Counted from the stretch's first letter, positions 9,415 to 18,361 are shown. The stretch: 64,000 bases of DNA from Cytophagales bacterium (GCA_030054145.1 JASGCK010000003.1:171127-235126); one strand, 5' to 3'. Numbers and translations are program-made. Notes: generated by a model from the sequence alone, not told the origin.

Positions 9415-11034
9415 ATGTCGCACGCATCCCAACCGTCTCACTACGAAAACTTTCCCGTCGCGTCGATTTTGTGCCCAAAGCGGCTGCGCCCAGCCGTGGC
9501 AAGTTTGTACTGGTTTGCACGTACTGCGGACGATTTGGCAGACGAGGGCGATGCGACGCCAGAGCAAAGATTGGCGGATTTAGCAGCGTACAGAGCCAAT
9601 TTGCCGCAGCAACTAGGCGCGATCATCGAAGCGTTTCAGCTACCGACACATCATTTGCACGAACTGCTGGATGCCTTTGAAAAAGACGTGAAGGACACCG
9701 CCGCAGGCCATCGCTACCAAACACGCACCGAGTTGCTGGCGTATTGCAAGCTCTCCGCCAACCCTATCGGACGCTTGATGCTGCATTTGTTTGGCGTGCA
9801 TGATGAGGAGTCGAAACAACAAAGCGACGCGATTTGCACCGCCTTGCAGCTCATCAATTTTTGGCAAGACGTGAGCGTGGACGTGCCGCGCGGGCGTTTT
9901 TATGTGCCGCCTGCGCACACTGAATCCATGCAAGCCTTATGCGCATGGGCTCGCGGGCTCATGATGGCTGGCAGCCCTTTATGCAAAAGGGTTGCGACAT
10001 TAAGCTCGTGGAGATTTGGTTGGGAACTCAGGCTTGTGGTGCAAGGCGGCCTGCGCATTTTGGACAAAATTGAGGGGCAAGGTTTTGATACCAACGTGCG
10101 TCGCCCAAAGATCAATAAATGGGATGCGCCGCTGATTTTTTGGCGTGCCCTATGGATGCCGTCATGTTCTGATGTAATAGCGGGCATGACCACTCCGCAA
10201 ACCTATGTGCAAGAAAAAGCCGCCAAATCAGGTAGTAGTTTTTATTACGCTTTTTTGTTTTTGCCCAAACCTAAACGCGCCGCGATTACCGCCTTTTATG
10301 CTTTTTGCCGCGAGGTTGATGATGCGGTTGATGATGCCATTGACGCAGGTGTGGCTGCCACCAAGCTGGCGTGGTGGCGCAAAGAAGTGGGCGATGCATT
10401 TGCAGGACAAGCACATCATCCCGTGATGCTGGCACTGATGCCAGCCCTTTCCCAGCTTGGCCTGTCAGGCATTGTGCGTGCGGAGCATCTGTTGCAAATC
10501 ATCGATGGCTGCGAGATGGATTTGACGCAAACGCGCTATCTTGACCAAGCTAACTTGGCGCGTTACTGCCATTTGGTTGCTGGCGTGGTAGGCGAGGTGT
10601 CCGCGCATATTTTTGGACAGACGCAAACGCAGACGACCAACTATGCGCACACACTTGGGCAAGCGCTGCAGCTCACTAACATTTTGCGTGACGTGGGCGA
10701 GGACGCACGCAAAGGCCGCATTTATTTGCCAGTGGCTGAGCTACAAAAATTTGACGTGAAAGCGCATGAAATTTTGTCTGCCCTTCACTCCGAGCGATTT
10801 GTTGCGCTTATGCGCGACCAAGCTGCCAAGGCACACCAGATCTACGATACGGCGCTGCTACTCTTGCCAGCAGCTGATAAAAGAGCGCAAAAGTCGGGCT
10901 TGATGATGGCGGCGATTTACCGCGATTTGCTGCGCGAGATTGAACACTCAAACTTCCAAGTGCTGAATCAACGCATCAGCCTCACGCCACTGCGCAAGTT
11001 TTGGTTGGCTTGGAAGGTGCAGGCGTTTGGCTGA
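9415..11034 (+). CDS. Fused HpnC-HpnD squalene synthesis protein
   Basis: The 539-residue frame joins two trans-prenyltransferase-like proteins that are usually separate. Residues 1 to about 250 resemble HpnC (aspartate motifs ADDLADE near 38-44 and FWQDVSVDVPRGR). A new unit resembling a full HpnD begins at an internal Met258 (motifs REVDDAVDD and NILRDVGEDARKGR). In the known three-enzyme route HpnD makes presqualene diphosphate, HpnC makes hydroxysqualene and HpnE reduces it to squalene. The HpnC half looks shorter than usual after its second aspartate motif, by roughly 20-25 residues, so its activity is uncertain. No stop separates the halves. The hpnE gene lies 3.4 kb away on the same strand. 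Confidence 0.85.
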   Translation: MSHASQPSHYENFPVASILCPKRLRPAVASLYWFARTADDLADEGDATPEQRLADLAAYRANLPQQLGAIIEAFQLPTHHLHELLDAFEKDVKDTAAGHRYQTRTELLAYCKLSANPIGRLMLHLFGVHDEESKQQSDAICTALQLINFWQDVSVDVPRGRFYVPPAHTESMQALCAWARGLMMAGSPLCKRVATLSSWRFGWELRLVVQGGLRILDKIEGQGFDTNVRRPKINKWDAPLIFWRALWMPSCSDVIAGMTTPQTYVQEKAAKSGSSFYYAFLFLPKPKRAAITAFYAFCREVDDAVDDAIDAGVAATKLAWWRKEVGDAFAGQAHHPVMLALMPALSQLGLSGIVRAEHLLQIIDGCEMDLTQTRYLDQANLARYCHLVAGVVGEVSAHIFGQTQTQTTNYAHTLGQALQLTNILRDVGEDARKGRIYLPVAELQKFDVKAHEILSALHSERFVALMRDQAAKAHQIYDTALLLLPAADKRAQKSGLMMAAIYRDLLREIEHSNFQVLNQRISLTPLRKFWLAWKVQAFG

Positions 11035-11092
11035 TTTTAAAAGGGGGCTGATATGCTGATTTCACAGCTACTTCGTTTAAGTGGTAACACGG

Positions 11093-11596
11093 TTAAACCT
11101 CTTTTGCTTGCGCCAGCAGCGCGGTTCGTACAGAGTCCGCTAAAAAATAACCGTGTGCTTGCCACGCATCTAAGACGGGCTTGATGGAGGCAATGGCGCC
11201 TCGGCGCTTGAGGTCTACCAGAATAGCGCCGCTGCGCACGACGGCTACGTCTAGTCGTTTGGCGATGCTAATCGCGCGTTTGTCGTCGATGAGTGCGGTC
11301 AGTTTGTGGGCTTTGGCGTAGTGGATGACCGAAGCTTCGCCTGCGCCGATAGCTTGGCTCTGCGTTAAGTCCTCGGTTGAGTTTTTTGCTTCGGTTCGCA
11401 CGGACTGAATATCACCGCGATCCAGTGCGGACTGAATCTGCCATGTTCCTGCTTCGTGAACGCTAGCGAGACATTCGCGCAGCACGGTTTCGGGTACGAG
11501 AAGTGGTTGGTATTGCGCGGCTGCGGTTGGAAGCAAATCGGCGATTGCCAGCGCAATTAAAGGACCACTGTCGGCAACCAAAAAGCTGGAGGCCAT
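11093..11596 (-). CDS. DUF3368 PIN-like toxin
   Basis: This 167-residue protein starts FLVADSGPLIAL, with Asp9 as the first acidic residue of a PIN-type ribonuclease fold. Further acidic positions are Glu41, Glu87 (GAGEASVI) and Asp104/Asp105 (ALIDDKRA). This pattern fits the DUF3368 family, VapC-like toxins that are paired with small antitoxins. The likely antitoxin gene ends 7 bp upstream in the same direction. RNA cleavage activity is inferred from the family only. Confidence 0.82.
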   Translation of the reverse strand: MASSFLVADSGPLIALAIADLLPTAAAQYQPLLVPETVLRECLASVHEAGTWQIQSALDRGDIQSVRTEAKNSTEDLTQSQAIGAGEASVIHYAKAHKLTALIDDKRAISIAKRLDVAVVRSGAILVDLKRRGAIASIKPVLDAWQAHGYFLADSVRTALLAQAKEV

Positions 11597-11603
11597 GTAC
11601 GGA

Positions 11604-11951
11604 TTAGTTTCGCAAGCTACTCAGATGTTTGAGGTCGTTTGCCAACTCGCTCTCAAAATTGTCCTCTGTCATAAAGCTATAGCCCTGCTGCCCGAGGTGG
11701 CGCATATAGCGGTCGCGGGGCATCATTGCCAGCTTTGCTCCCGCCGCGATGCTGATGTCACCGCGCTTGACTAAGTTGTCTGCCAGTGCGACGTTGACAC
11801 CCGACGCGAGCAGCGCATCGTTAAATGGCACAGCCACAAACAGCGGCTTGCCGTGCTTGGAGACGACGGAGTATTCGCCGCTCTCGGCATTGCGCACGAG
11901 TTCGCCTGTATGTTCTCTGAGGTCTCTCACGGCAAAATTAATCATGATCAA
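11604..11951 (-). CDS. Antitoxin: Phd/YefM-like N-terminus with UPF0175-like C-terminus
   Basis: Residues 1 to about 50 (VRDLREHTGELVRNAESGEY, then GKPLFVAVPF) resemble Phd/YefM antitoxins that bind DNA and often repress their own operon. The C-terminal part (NLVKRGDISIAAGAKLAMM, then a DRYMRHLGQQGY stretch) resembles UPF0175 antitoxins, the usual partners of DUF3368 toxins. The 115-residue protein thus looks like a hybrid. The toxin gene follows after 7 bp. Alternative ATG starts two codons apart (MIMINF) exist. Confidence 0.75.
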   Translation of the reverse strand: MIMINFAVRDLREHTGELVRNAESGEYSVVSKHGKPLFVAVPFNDALLASGVNVALADNLVKRGDISIAAGAKLAMMPRDRYMRHLGQQGYSFMTEDNFESELANDLKHLSSLRN

Positions 11952-11989
11952 ATTATGCCCCCATTTGCTGGCTTAATTATTAGCGAACA

Positions 11990-14023
11990 TTAAAACCCAA
12001 TTTGCAAGCCCAGTTTCAAACTGCGTCCTGGCAAGGGCACGCGCCCTGCGGTCGTTTGCGTCAGGATGGATGTTGCGGGAAATGCCAAGCTATTCGTCGC
12101 GTTATTTAGCTTGGCAAACCACAGCCATCGCCCAGTCGAACGCTTTTGCTCAAACGTGAGCGAGGTATTCCAAAGCGTGTAGCTACCAACGGCTTGTTGG
12201 TTTGTGGATACGTGATGTTGCGCAGCGCTGTGGTCAAATCCGCCGCGCCATTGCCAAGCACCTTGTTTGTGGATGATGTCCGCACCGATGCGCTCGGGCG
12301 CAATGCGCGGCAGTGCTTCGCCTGTGGCAAGTTGTACGGCGCTGACTTGACTCATGCGCGCTTCAATAGCTGTGGTGGTGCTCATTTGTTTGCCCGCCGT
12401 CCACTCCCAGCCCTGAAACTGGGCGGGCACGGCAGTGAACTGATAAACGGGATTCCCGTTTCTGATGCCGCCCGTATCTTGCAAATAAATGTAGTTGTCA
12501 TAACGAGTTCTAAAGATATTGAGGCTGGCTTTATCAGTTTTGTTTGTACCTTGCCATGTCAGCCCAATTTCTATATGCGTGGATTTTTCTGTTCCAAGGT
12601 TGGCGTCGCCTTGTTCATAGGCCTTGGTGGCTACGTGCTCGCCGTTGGCGTAAAGCTCATAGTCTTTGGGAATGCGTCCAGATCTTGCGGCATTGAGCAT
12701 TAAATGGAGTCCCTGGGCGGCGCGGTCTAAATGAATCACGCTGCCAAGCGCATAGCTGGTAGCCGATAAGCTGCGCTCGGTTGCAATGAAGCTGGGGTTT
12801 CCCGCCAGCCCAAGCGAATTCACGTGTGCCTGCTCGCGCCTGACTCCGCCGTTTATCTTGCCCCACGGGGCTTGCCACTCTTGCAGCACAAATAGCGCCT
12901 CTGTTTTGGTTTGCGAAGTTGGAACAAAAGCCTCTTGTCCATCCGCCACAAAATCAATGTGCTCAGAAGCGAGTCCAACGGCGGTCTCAACCACGCCAGT
13001 ATTCAGCTTGAGTGACTGCAATTTTGCTTGCAGTTTTGCGTCCAAACCTTTGCTCTTAAAGCTTGTACCCAAAGTGCCTGTTTCAAACTCTTGATGCTGA
13101 TAATTGTGTTGCACAAGATAGCCCGATAGCTCTTGCACCAGCCCGCCCCATGCAGCGACCTTGCGATGCTCGCCCTCTAGCCTGATGCGCGTGGTATTCA
13201 TCTTGAGCGTCACATCCGCCTCGGCGGGCGAGCCATAGTTTTGTTGGGTGTTTTGAATCGAAGCCCCGAGATAACCGTGATCAAACAGCATCGATCCACC
13301 CAATGCGCCGCCCAGCGCATCAGCTTGGGTATTGCAAAGTTTGTTGTGCGTGCGCGTTGCGCCGTTTTGCGTGCAAGGCAGCGTAAGCGGCACGCGCACA
13401 TCGCCGCTTTTGCTATCAAACGCATCGGCATGGAGCGCCAATCGATTGGTGCCTGCCTCGATCAATGCTGCGCCAACGCTAGCTTGGCTTCCTGTGGCAT
13501 AGCTGGTTTGAATGCGCCCCAGTTGGCCGCCAGCGCTGTCAAATTGAGCGCGTTTGGCAATGCGGTTATCCAGCATATTGACGATGCCGCCAATCGCTGC
13601 GCCGCCGTACATCAGCGCGGCAGGACCACGGACAATTTCGATACTCTCGGCAGCAAGTGGACTCTCAGCAACCGCGTGATCGAAACTCAGTCCTGAGGCA
13701 TCGCTGGAGGATGCGCCGTTTGTCATGATGCGAATCCGATCACCGTCTAGCCCACGAATGACGGGGCGGCTAGCGGTGTTGCCGAAGTACGAGCTGCTAA
13801 CACCCGCAAGTCCCGATAACGTTTCGCCTAAGCTGCCTGTTTGCTTGAGGAGTAACTCATCTGCGCCTAGGCGCTGGACGGGTGTGCTCAAATTTTGAGA
13901 TCGAAAAGGATTACCTGAGGTAATGACAACCTCAGGGGGAGTCTTATCTTGGGCAAAACTTGAGAGGGGCGCGAGCAGCGCAATGAGGGTGAAGCAATTA
14001 AGAAATGTGAATCTATTCATCAT
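11990..14023 (-). CDS. TonB-dependent outer-membrane receptor, ZnuD-like
   Basis: The protein has a signal peptide (MNRFTFLNCFTLIALLAPLS to FAQ), an N-terminal plug domain with SRPVIRGLDGDRIRIMTNG and EIVRGPAALMYGG, and a C-terminal barrel ending in aromatic GLQIGF. It imports a metal or metal complex across the outer membrane using TonB energy. The plug sequence resembles ZnuD-type zinc receptors, but the substrate is inferred. The frame is open to 14137; the start at 14023 is chosen because the signal peptide follows directly, with other in-frame starts at 14020 and 14056. A small partner gene lies upstream. Confidence 0.85.
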   Translation of the reverse strand: MMNRFTFLNCFTLIALLAPLSSFAQDKTPPEVVITSGNPFRSQNLSTPVQRLGADELLLKQTGSLGETLSGLAGVSSSYFGNTASRPVIRGLDGDRIRIMTNGASSSDASGLSFDHAVAESPLAAESIEIVRGPAALMYGGAAIGGIVNMLDNRIAKRAQFDSAGGQLGRIQTSYATGSQASVGAALIEAGTNRLALHADAFDSKSGDVRVPLTLPCTQNGATRTHNKLCNTQADALGGALGGSMLFDHGYLGASIQNTQQNYGSPAEADVTLKMNTTRIRLEGEHRKVAAWGGLVQELSGYLVQHNYQHQEFETGTLGTSFKSKGLDAKLQAKLQSLKLNTGVVETAVGLASEHIDFVADGQEAFVPTSQTKTEALFVLQEWQAPWGKINGGVRREQAHVNSLGLAGNPSFIATERSLSATSYALGSVIHLDRAAQGLHLMLNAARSGRIPKDYELYANGEHVATKAYEQGDANLGTEKSTHIEIGLTWQGTNKTDKASLNIFRTRYDNYIYLQDTGGIRNGNPVYQFTAVPAQFQGWEWTAGKQMSTTTAIEARMSQVSAVQLATGEALPRIAPERIGADIIHKQGAWQWRGGFDHSAAQHHVSTNQQAVGSYTLWNTSLTFEQKRSTGRWLWFAKLNNATNSLAFPATSILTQTTAGRVPLPGRSLKLGLQIGF

Positions 14024-14094
14024 GAGCACTTTGATTAACGATACAGAAACAAACATTGCCGCACTAGGAGGACAATGCTTGGAAGATGTAGGGT

Positions 14095-14460
14095 TTAAAT
14101 CAAAGCAGGCGGTGCACGAGCCTTGTACGCATACCAATGCAAGGTGCTGATAGATAGAAAGACGATGTTTTGATGCCTATCCGAAGAGATTGACACCGTC
14201 ACACTTGGCAGAGTTTTTGCTAATGCAAGCCCTGTACAGATAAGATCAAAGAGTTGGCAGGCAGCAGCATTCTCGTGTGCAGGCAAGAGGCGCTCAGTAG
14301 CTGCGCTAATGCTTTGGATTTGCGTGCCGTTGGCGTGTTCATACCGATGTACTGTTCCTGCCAATTGGAGCCACAAATAACCAACCCAAAGCAGTCCGAG
14401 TAAGCATCGAACCACTGGGTTGCGAAGAAAAAGATGGGTATTTTTATGTGGGCTCATCAC
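14095..14460 (-). CDS. Small DUF2946-like protein upstream of TonB receptor
   Basis: This 121-residue protein has one hydrophobic segment near residues 15-35 (VVRCLLGLLWVGYLWLQLAG), then His residues (TVHRYEH), a Cys-containing CQLFDLICTG stretch and the C-terminal ending YKARAPPALI. That ending, YxARxPP, is typical of small proteins found beside metal-uptake TonB receptors in betaproteobacteria. Its function is not established. It is in line with the receptor gene and probably co-transcribed. Its start is about 20 bp from the divergent hpnE start, so the two share a very short promoter region. Confidence 0.65.
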   Translation of the reverse strand: MMSPHKNTHLFLRNPVVRCLLGLLWVGYLWLQLAGTVHRYEHANGTQIQSISAATERLLPAHENAAACQLFDLICTGLALAKTLPSVTVSISSDRHQNIVFLSISTLHWYAYKARAPPALI

Positions 14461-14479
14461 TCAACGTTATTATAAATAT

Positions 14480-15673
14480 ATGCTTATTAGAAAAAATGTC
14501 GGTGTGCGACGCGTTGCCATCATCGGCGCAGGTTGGGCGGGGCTTGCGGCAGCTGTTCGCGCGGTGCAAGCGGGACATCAGGTGACGGTGTTTGAATCCT
14601 CTCGAAGCCTTGGTGGACGTGCCCGTGCGGTTGAGGTGACATTACCCAGCGGCGAGCGCGTGACGCTGGATAACGGGCAACACGTGCTGCTTGGCGCTTA
14701 TCGCGAAACGCTAGATTTGATGCAAACCGTAGGTGCTGATTTGACTGGCGTGCTGACGCGCTTACCCGTCAAACTAGCCACGCTGCAAACCCAGCACTGG
14801 ACTGTCTTTGATTACGTCTCACTTGCCCGAGTCCTTGTTGGATGGTGCTTGCGCGGGTTTTCTTGTCCGCAAGGCACAACCGTATTGGCTTTGAGTCAAA
14901 GCGCATCGCCCCGCGTGATGAAAGATGTGATTGAATCGCTGTGCCTGTCCGCCTTAAATACTGCGCCCGCCGCCGCGAGTGGACAAGTCTTTCTGCGCGT
15001 TTTAAAAGATGCGTTCCTTAGCAAATCGTATGTCTATGCGGGCGGCAAGTACGCCAGCTTTGATATGTTGATTCCCAGCGTTGATTTAGGCAGCATCTTC
15101 CCAAGCCTTGCCAGCTCTTGGTTGCAAGGGAAGGGCGCTCGCGTGCGCCTAGGCGAGCGGGTCGCCAGCCTGCAAGCTTTGCAAAGTGAATTCGATCATG
15201 TCGTGGTGGCAACGCCGCCGTGGGAAGCGGCGCGGCTTTTGCGTGATGTTGCGCCCGATTGGGCGGCCTCGGTTGAGCGGCTTCTATACCGCGCGATTGC
15301 CACCGTGTACGCACAAGCGCCCGCAGATTTTGAGTTGCCAAAGCCGATGCTTGCGCTGCCAAGCGATGCTGAGCATCCTGCGCAATTTGTTTTTGCCAGG
15401 CGTGAAGCCAGTGGCTTACTGGCGTTTGTGGTGAGTGATGCGAAGGGCGAGCGAGAAACGCTTGAGCAGCGCGTTTTGGCACAAGGCGAGGCCAAGCTGG
15501 GCGTGGCTTTGCGAGCCGTGTCCACCATCGTAGAGAAACGCGCCACATTGGCCTGTACCGCACCAACGAAAAGACCCGCGAAGCTGGTGCTTGCGGGTCT
15601 GTCGGTAGTTGGGGACTATGTGGACGGACCTTATCCGTCAACGCTTGAGGGCGCGGTGCGCAGTGCGCTTTAA
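14480..15673 (+). CDS. hpnE: Squalene-associated FAD-dependent desaturase HpnE
   Basis: A dinucleotide-binding motif [14 protein letters not shown] near the N-terminus and a following [11 protein letters not shown] element mark a flavin amine oxidase/phytoene desaturase-type enzyme. HpnE reduces hydroxysqualene to squalene. The ATG at 14480 ([16 protein letters not shown]) is preferred over the upstream one at 14420 because it places the nucleotide-binding fold about 12 residues from the start, giving 397 residues. The partner genes hpnC and hpnD are fused upstream but separated by the toxin-antitoxin and receptor genes. It converges on efp, with ends overlapping by 4 bp. Confidence 0.9.
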   Translation: MLIRKNVGVRRVAIIGAGWAGLAAAVRAVQAGHQVTVFESSRSLGGRARAVEVTLPSGERVTLDNGQHVLLGAYRETLDLMQTVGADLTGVLTRLPVKLATLQTQHWTVFDYVSLARVLVGWCLRGFSCPQGTTVLALSQSASPRVMKDVIESLCLSALNTAPAAASGQVFLRVLKDAFLSKSYVYAGGKYASFDMLIPSVDLGSIFPSLASSWLQGKGARVRLGERVASLQALQSEFDHVVVATPPWEAARLLRDVAPDWAASVERLLYRAIATVYAQAPADFELPKPMLALPSDAEHPAQFVFARREASGLLAFVVSDAKGERETLEQRVLAQGEAKLGVALRAVSTIVEKRATLACTAPTKRPAKLVLAGLSVVGDYVDGPYPSTLEGAVRSAL

Positions 15674-16224
15674 ACGCGTTTTCTATATTCACCCGTGCGC
15701 GTATCAATCTCCACTTTGTCGCCTTGCGCTACAAAAATAGGCACACCGATTTCAAAGCCTGTTGCAATTTTGGCTGGTTTTAAAACTTTGCCAGATGTAT
15801 CACCTTTAACGGCTGGCTCTGTCCAAGTGATTTCGCGCTCTACGTTGGTGGGCAATTCAACCGAGATGGCTTTGCCTTCGTAGAAGACGACTTCAGCGGT
15901 CATGCCTTCTTCTAAATAGTTGAGTGTGTCACCCATGTTTTCAGATTCGACTTCGTATTGGTTGTAGTCTGCATCCATCCAAACGTACATAGGGTCGGCA
16001 AAGTAGGAGTAGGTGCAGTCCTTTTTATCCAAAATAATTTGATCCATTTTGTCGTCGGCTTTAAACACGACTTCAGTGCCAAAGTTGGCGATCAAACTTT
16101 TGAGCTTCATGCGGACAGTGGCGCTGTTGCGACCACCACGGCTGTATTCTGTTTTGAGCACGACCATGGGGTCTTTGCCATGCATAATGACGTTTCCAGC
16201 GCGGATTTCTTGAGCGATTTTCAT
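15670..16224 (-). CDS. efp: Elongation factor P (Arg32 type)
   Basis: EF-P rescues ribosomes stalled at polyproline. The 184-residue product has the standard three-domain length, with [15 protein letters not shown] at the N-terminus. The tip of the first domain reads [10 protein letters not shown], placing Arg at residue 32. In other bacteria with Arg32, the residue is rhamnosylated by EarP rather than beta-lysylated as on Lys34. No earP gene is seen next to efp or elsewhere in the window. The start at 16224 matches the family; the frame is open further upstream without homology. Confidence 0.97.
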   Translation of the reverse strand: MKIAQEIRAGNVIMHGKDPMVVLKTEYSRGGRNSATVRMKLKSLIANFGTEVVFKADDKMDQIILDKKDCTYSYFADPMYVWMDADYNQYEVESENMGDTLNYLEEGMTAEVVFYEGKAISVELPTNVEREITWTEPAVKGDTSGKVLKPAKIATGFEIGVPIFVAQGDKVEIDTRTGEYRKRV

Positions 16225-16319
16225 AATATATTGCTGAGAGGTTAGTGGACAATGGGCAACCGCGCATTTTACCCCACACAAATTTTCATTACGCTTTCAT
16301 TACTCATGGAGAACCCATC

Positions 16320-17222
16320 ATGTTGACACAAGAGTTTGTTACTGACACACAAGGTTTATTGAACGCCCAGAGCGGCAAGTCCTCTGGCTTGTCACGCCGC
16401 GTCGCCATGCAAGCCGCTATTGGCGTGGGTTACGCGGCTGCGGCAGCGCCGTTGATGGCGCAAACGGCAATTAAAACTTCATCTGAAGGTCTAACCGTAG
16501 GCGAAGTGGTGATTGACGCTCAAGGCTTCAAAATGAATGCGTACCGCGCAGCCCCTAGTGGCTCCACCAACTTGCCGATTATTTTGGTGGTACAAGAAAT
16601 CTTTGGTGTTCACGAATACATTGCCGACACGTGCCGCCGCTTTGCCAAGCTAGGCTACCTTGCCATTGCGCCCGAGTTGTACCAGCGCCAAGGCGATGCC
16701 AGCAGCTACAACAGCATGGCTGATTTGCAGCGTGAGTTGGTCGCCAAAGTAGGCGATGCGCAGGTGATGGGCGACCTCGATGCCTGCGTGGCATGGGCCA
16801 GCGCGAATGGCGGTGACGCTAAGCGCGTAGGTATCACGGGATTTTGCTGGGGTGGCCGTATCACGTGGCTCTACGCCGCGCATAGCAAAGCCGTGCGTGC
16901 TGCTGTGGCTTGGTATGGGCGCTTGGTGGGTACGCCCTCAGGCTTATTTCCCAAACATCCCATCGACTTGGTGGATCAATTGAATGCACCTGTGCTCGGG
17001 CTGTACGGCGAGGCAGATACTGGGATTCCGATGGAGAACGTGGCACTCATGCAAAGCAAATTGCAAAGTGCAAGCAACGCATCGGCTAAAGCGTCTACGT
17101 TTGTCACGTATCTCGATACGCCTCACGCCTTTCATGCCGATTACCGCGCCAGTTATCGCAAGGCGGCGGCTGAAGATGGCTGGCGACGTGCACTAGCTTG
17201 GTTCAAACAGCACGGATGCTGA
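16320..17222 (+). CDS. Exported dienelactone hydrolase-family protein
   Basis: This alpha/beta hydrolase has a nucleophile elbow GFCWGG with Cys176, a later Asp (YGEADTGIP) and His (DTPHAFHAD), the Cys-Asp-His triad of dienelactone hydrolases. The N-terminus carries a Tat-like signal, SRRVAM at residues 25-30, then an alanine-rich hydrophobic stretch ending in AQT. That indicates export to the periplasm, as in several DLH paralogues labelled carboxymethylenebutenolidase. No ring-cleavage genes are nearby, so the substrate is unknown. The start at 16320 is preferred over upstream in-frame codons at 16245. The ZIP transporter gene overlaps its end. Confidence 0.88.
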   Translation: MLTQEFVTDTQGLLNAQSGKSSGLSRRVAMQAAIGVGYAAAAAPLMAQTAIKTSSEGLTVGEVVIDAQGFKMNAYRAAPSGSTNLPIILVVQEIFGVHEYIADTCRRFAKLGYLAIAPELYQRQGDASSYNSMADLQRELVAKVGDAQVMGDLDACVAWASANGGDAKRVGITGFCWGGRITWLYAAHSKAVRAAVAWYGRLVGTPSGLFPKHPIDLVDQLNAPVLGLYGEADTGIPMENVALMQSKLQSASNASAKASTFVTYLDTPHAFHADYRASYRKAAAEDGWRRALAWFKQHGC

Positions 17223-18013
17223 TGACGCAAATTTTGATTGCCACGCTAGCCGCAGGCATTGGTAGCGTCTGGCTGGCGGCGCTTTTGGGCTATTACGCCT
17301 TGGCGCGTTTTAATCATCAGTTGCTCAGTTTGGCGGCGGGTGCGCTGTTGGCGACGGCTTTTATGCACTTGCTTCCCGAGGCGTTTGAGTCAGCGACCCA
17401 AGCAGGCATCGAGCCACATACTTTATTTGCAACGTTGCTCGCGGGTTTGGTCTTTTTCTTTTTACTCGACAAAGCCCAGCTCTACCACCACGGGCACGAA
17501 CATGGAAATGGGAATGGGGATGATGCGCACGAGCATTCGCATGGACATTCACATGGACATTCGCATGATGCGCACAGCGGCGGATCGTGGGCGGTTTTAT
17601 TTGGCGATAGCGTTCATGCGTTTGGCGATGGCATTGTGATTGCTGCTGCTTTTTCTGCCAATGCCCAGTTGGGCTGGGCTGCCGCGCTGGCGGTGCTGAC
17701 GCATGAAGTGCCGCATCACATGGGCGATTTGGTTGTGCTCGGGCGCAATAAACAAAGGGCGCTTTTAAAAGTCACATTGGCGGGCACGGTTACCGCGATT
17801 GGTGGTTTCATGGGCTATGCCGCGCTGGTTAATTTAGGGGCTTATTTGCCGTTTTTTTTAATCATCGCCAGCAGTAGTTTTATTTATGTGGCCTTGGCCG
17901 ATTTGATTCCGCAACTTCAGCGGCGTATGAGTTTTAGTGAAACGTGGAAGCAAGTGGTTTGGCTATTGCTGGGAATGCTCATGGTGATTTTTGTAACGAG
18001 TTTGTCACACTAG
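17219..18013 (+). CDS. ZIP-family metal transporter
   Basis: The protein has about seven to eight hydrophobic segments and a histidine-rich loop (HGHEHGNGNG, then repeated HSHGHSHGHS) between the third and fourth. Conserved transmembrane motifs with metal-binding residues (HAFGDGIVIAAAF and LTHEVPHHMGDLVVL) mark the ZIP family, which moves Zn2+ or other divalent ions into the cytoplasm. It starts at or just before the end of the hydrolase gene, so translation is probably coupled. Its stop overlaps the 3' end of a toxin remnant on the other strand. Confidence 0.92.
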   Translation: MMTQILIATLAAGIGSVWLAALLGYYALARFNHQLLSLAAGALLATAFMHLLPEAFESATQAGIEPHTLFATLLAGLVFFFLLDKAQLYHHGHEHGNGNGDDAHEHSHGHSHGHSHDAHSGGSWAVLFGDSVHAFGDGIVIAAAFSANAQLGWAAALAVLTHEVPHHMGDLVVLGRNKQRALLKVTLAGTVTAIGGFMGYAALVNLGAYLPFFLIIASSSFIYVALADLIPQLQRRMSFSETWKQVVWLLLGMLMVIFVTSLSH

Positions 18014-18132
18014 CGAATGACAATTGAGCAATGATTCAGTTTGTCGATTTTCTTGATGATTTGCTCCGCGTGTTTTCGCGGTATTTTTGCGAGGAACTCC
18101 TGAGCCTTTTTGGACAGGTCGATCTCAAGCAT
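18010..18132 (-). pseudogene. Truncated RelE/ParE-type toxin, 40 codons
   Basis: A short frame starts MLEIDLSKKAQEFL and continues through IIKKIDKLN, the N-terminal helices of RelE/ParE toxins, which normally have about 85-95 residues. It stops after 40 codons and runs directly into the 3' end of the ZIP transporter gene, so the rest of the toxin is lost. Its ATG overlaps the end of the antitoxin gene by 8 bp, the normal toxin-antitoxin arrangement. It is unlikely to be active. Confidence 0.75.
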
Positions 18133-18361
18133 GACGGAATTGGTTTAAGAAGTTTCGGGACGCTTCCACGCCTAGAAACCCTTCGGATTCGGCTTGAATG
18201 GCAAGCTGTCCATCAATATGATCTTCCATCACCTCTGGAGACATCACATAAGCCACTGGTCTGCCACGCCTTGTGATCGTAATCATTTGACGCTGGGCTT
18301 TGTCGATCAACAGCCCGAAGCTGTTTTGGGCTTCTACGGATGGCATAGTGAGCATGGACAT
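18125..18361 (-). CDS. Phd/YefM-family antitoxin (orphaned)
   Basis: This 78-residue protein has the Phd/YefM pattern (QNSFGLLIDKAQ, ITRRGRPVAYVMSPE). Such antitoxins bind operator DNA and neutralise a RelE/ParE-type toxin. Its own toxin gene, overlapping downstream, is cut to 40 codons, so it is now an orphan. It might still act as a repressor or protect against related toxins. Confidence 0.85.
   Translation of the reverse strand: MSMLTMPSVEAQNSFGLLIDKAQRQMITITRRGRPVAYVMSPEVMEDHIDGQLAIQAESEGFLGVEASRNFLNQFRHA

Noticed and set aside
14463-14489. AT-rich stretch between the DUF2946-like gene and hpnE that resembles a Zur box
   Set aside because: It is only loosely palindromic and AT richness alone explains it. 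A zinc link would rest on the receptor type, which is itself inferred.
18031-18276. Plus-strand frame of 81 codons after the ZIP gene
   Set aside because: It is antisense to the Phd/RelE remnant, which has clear family features, so it is a shadow.
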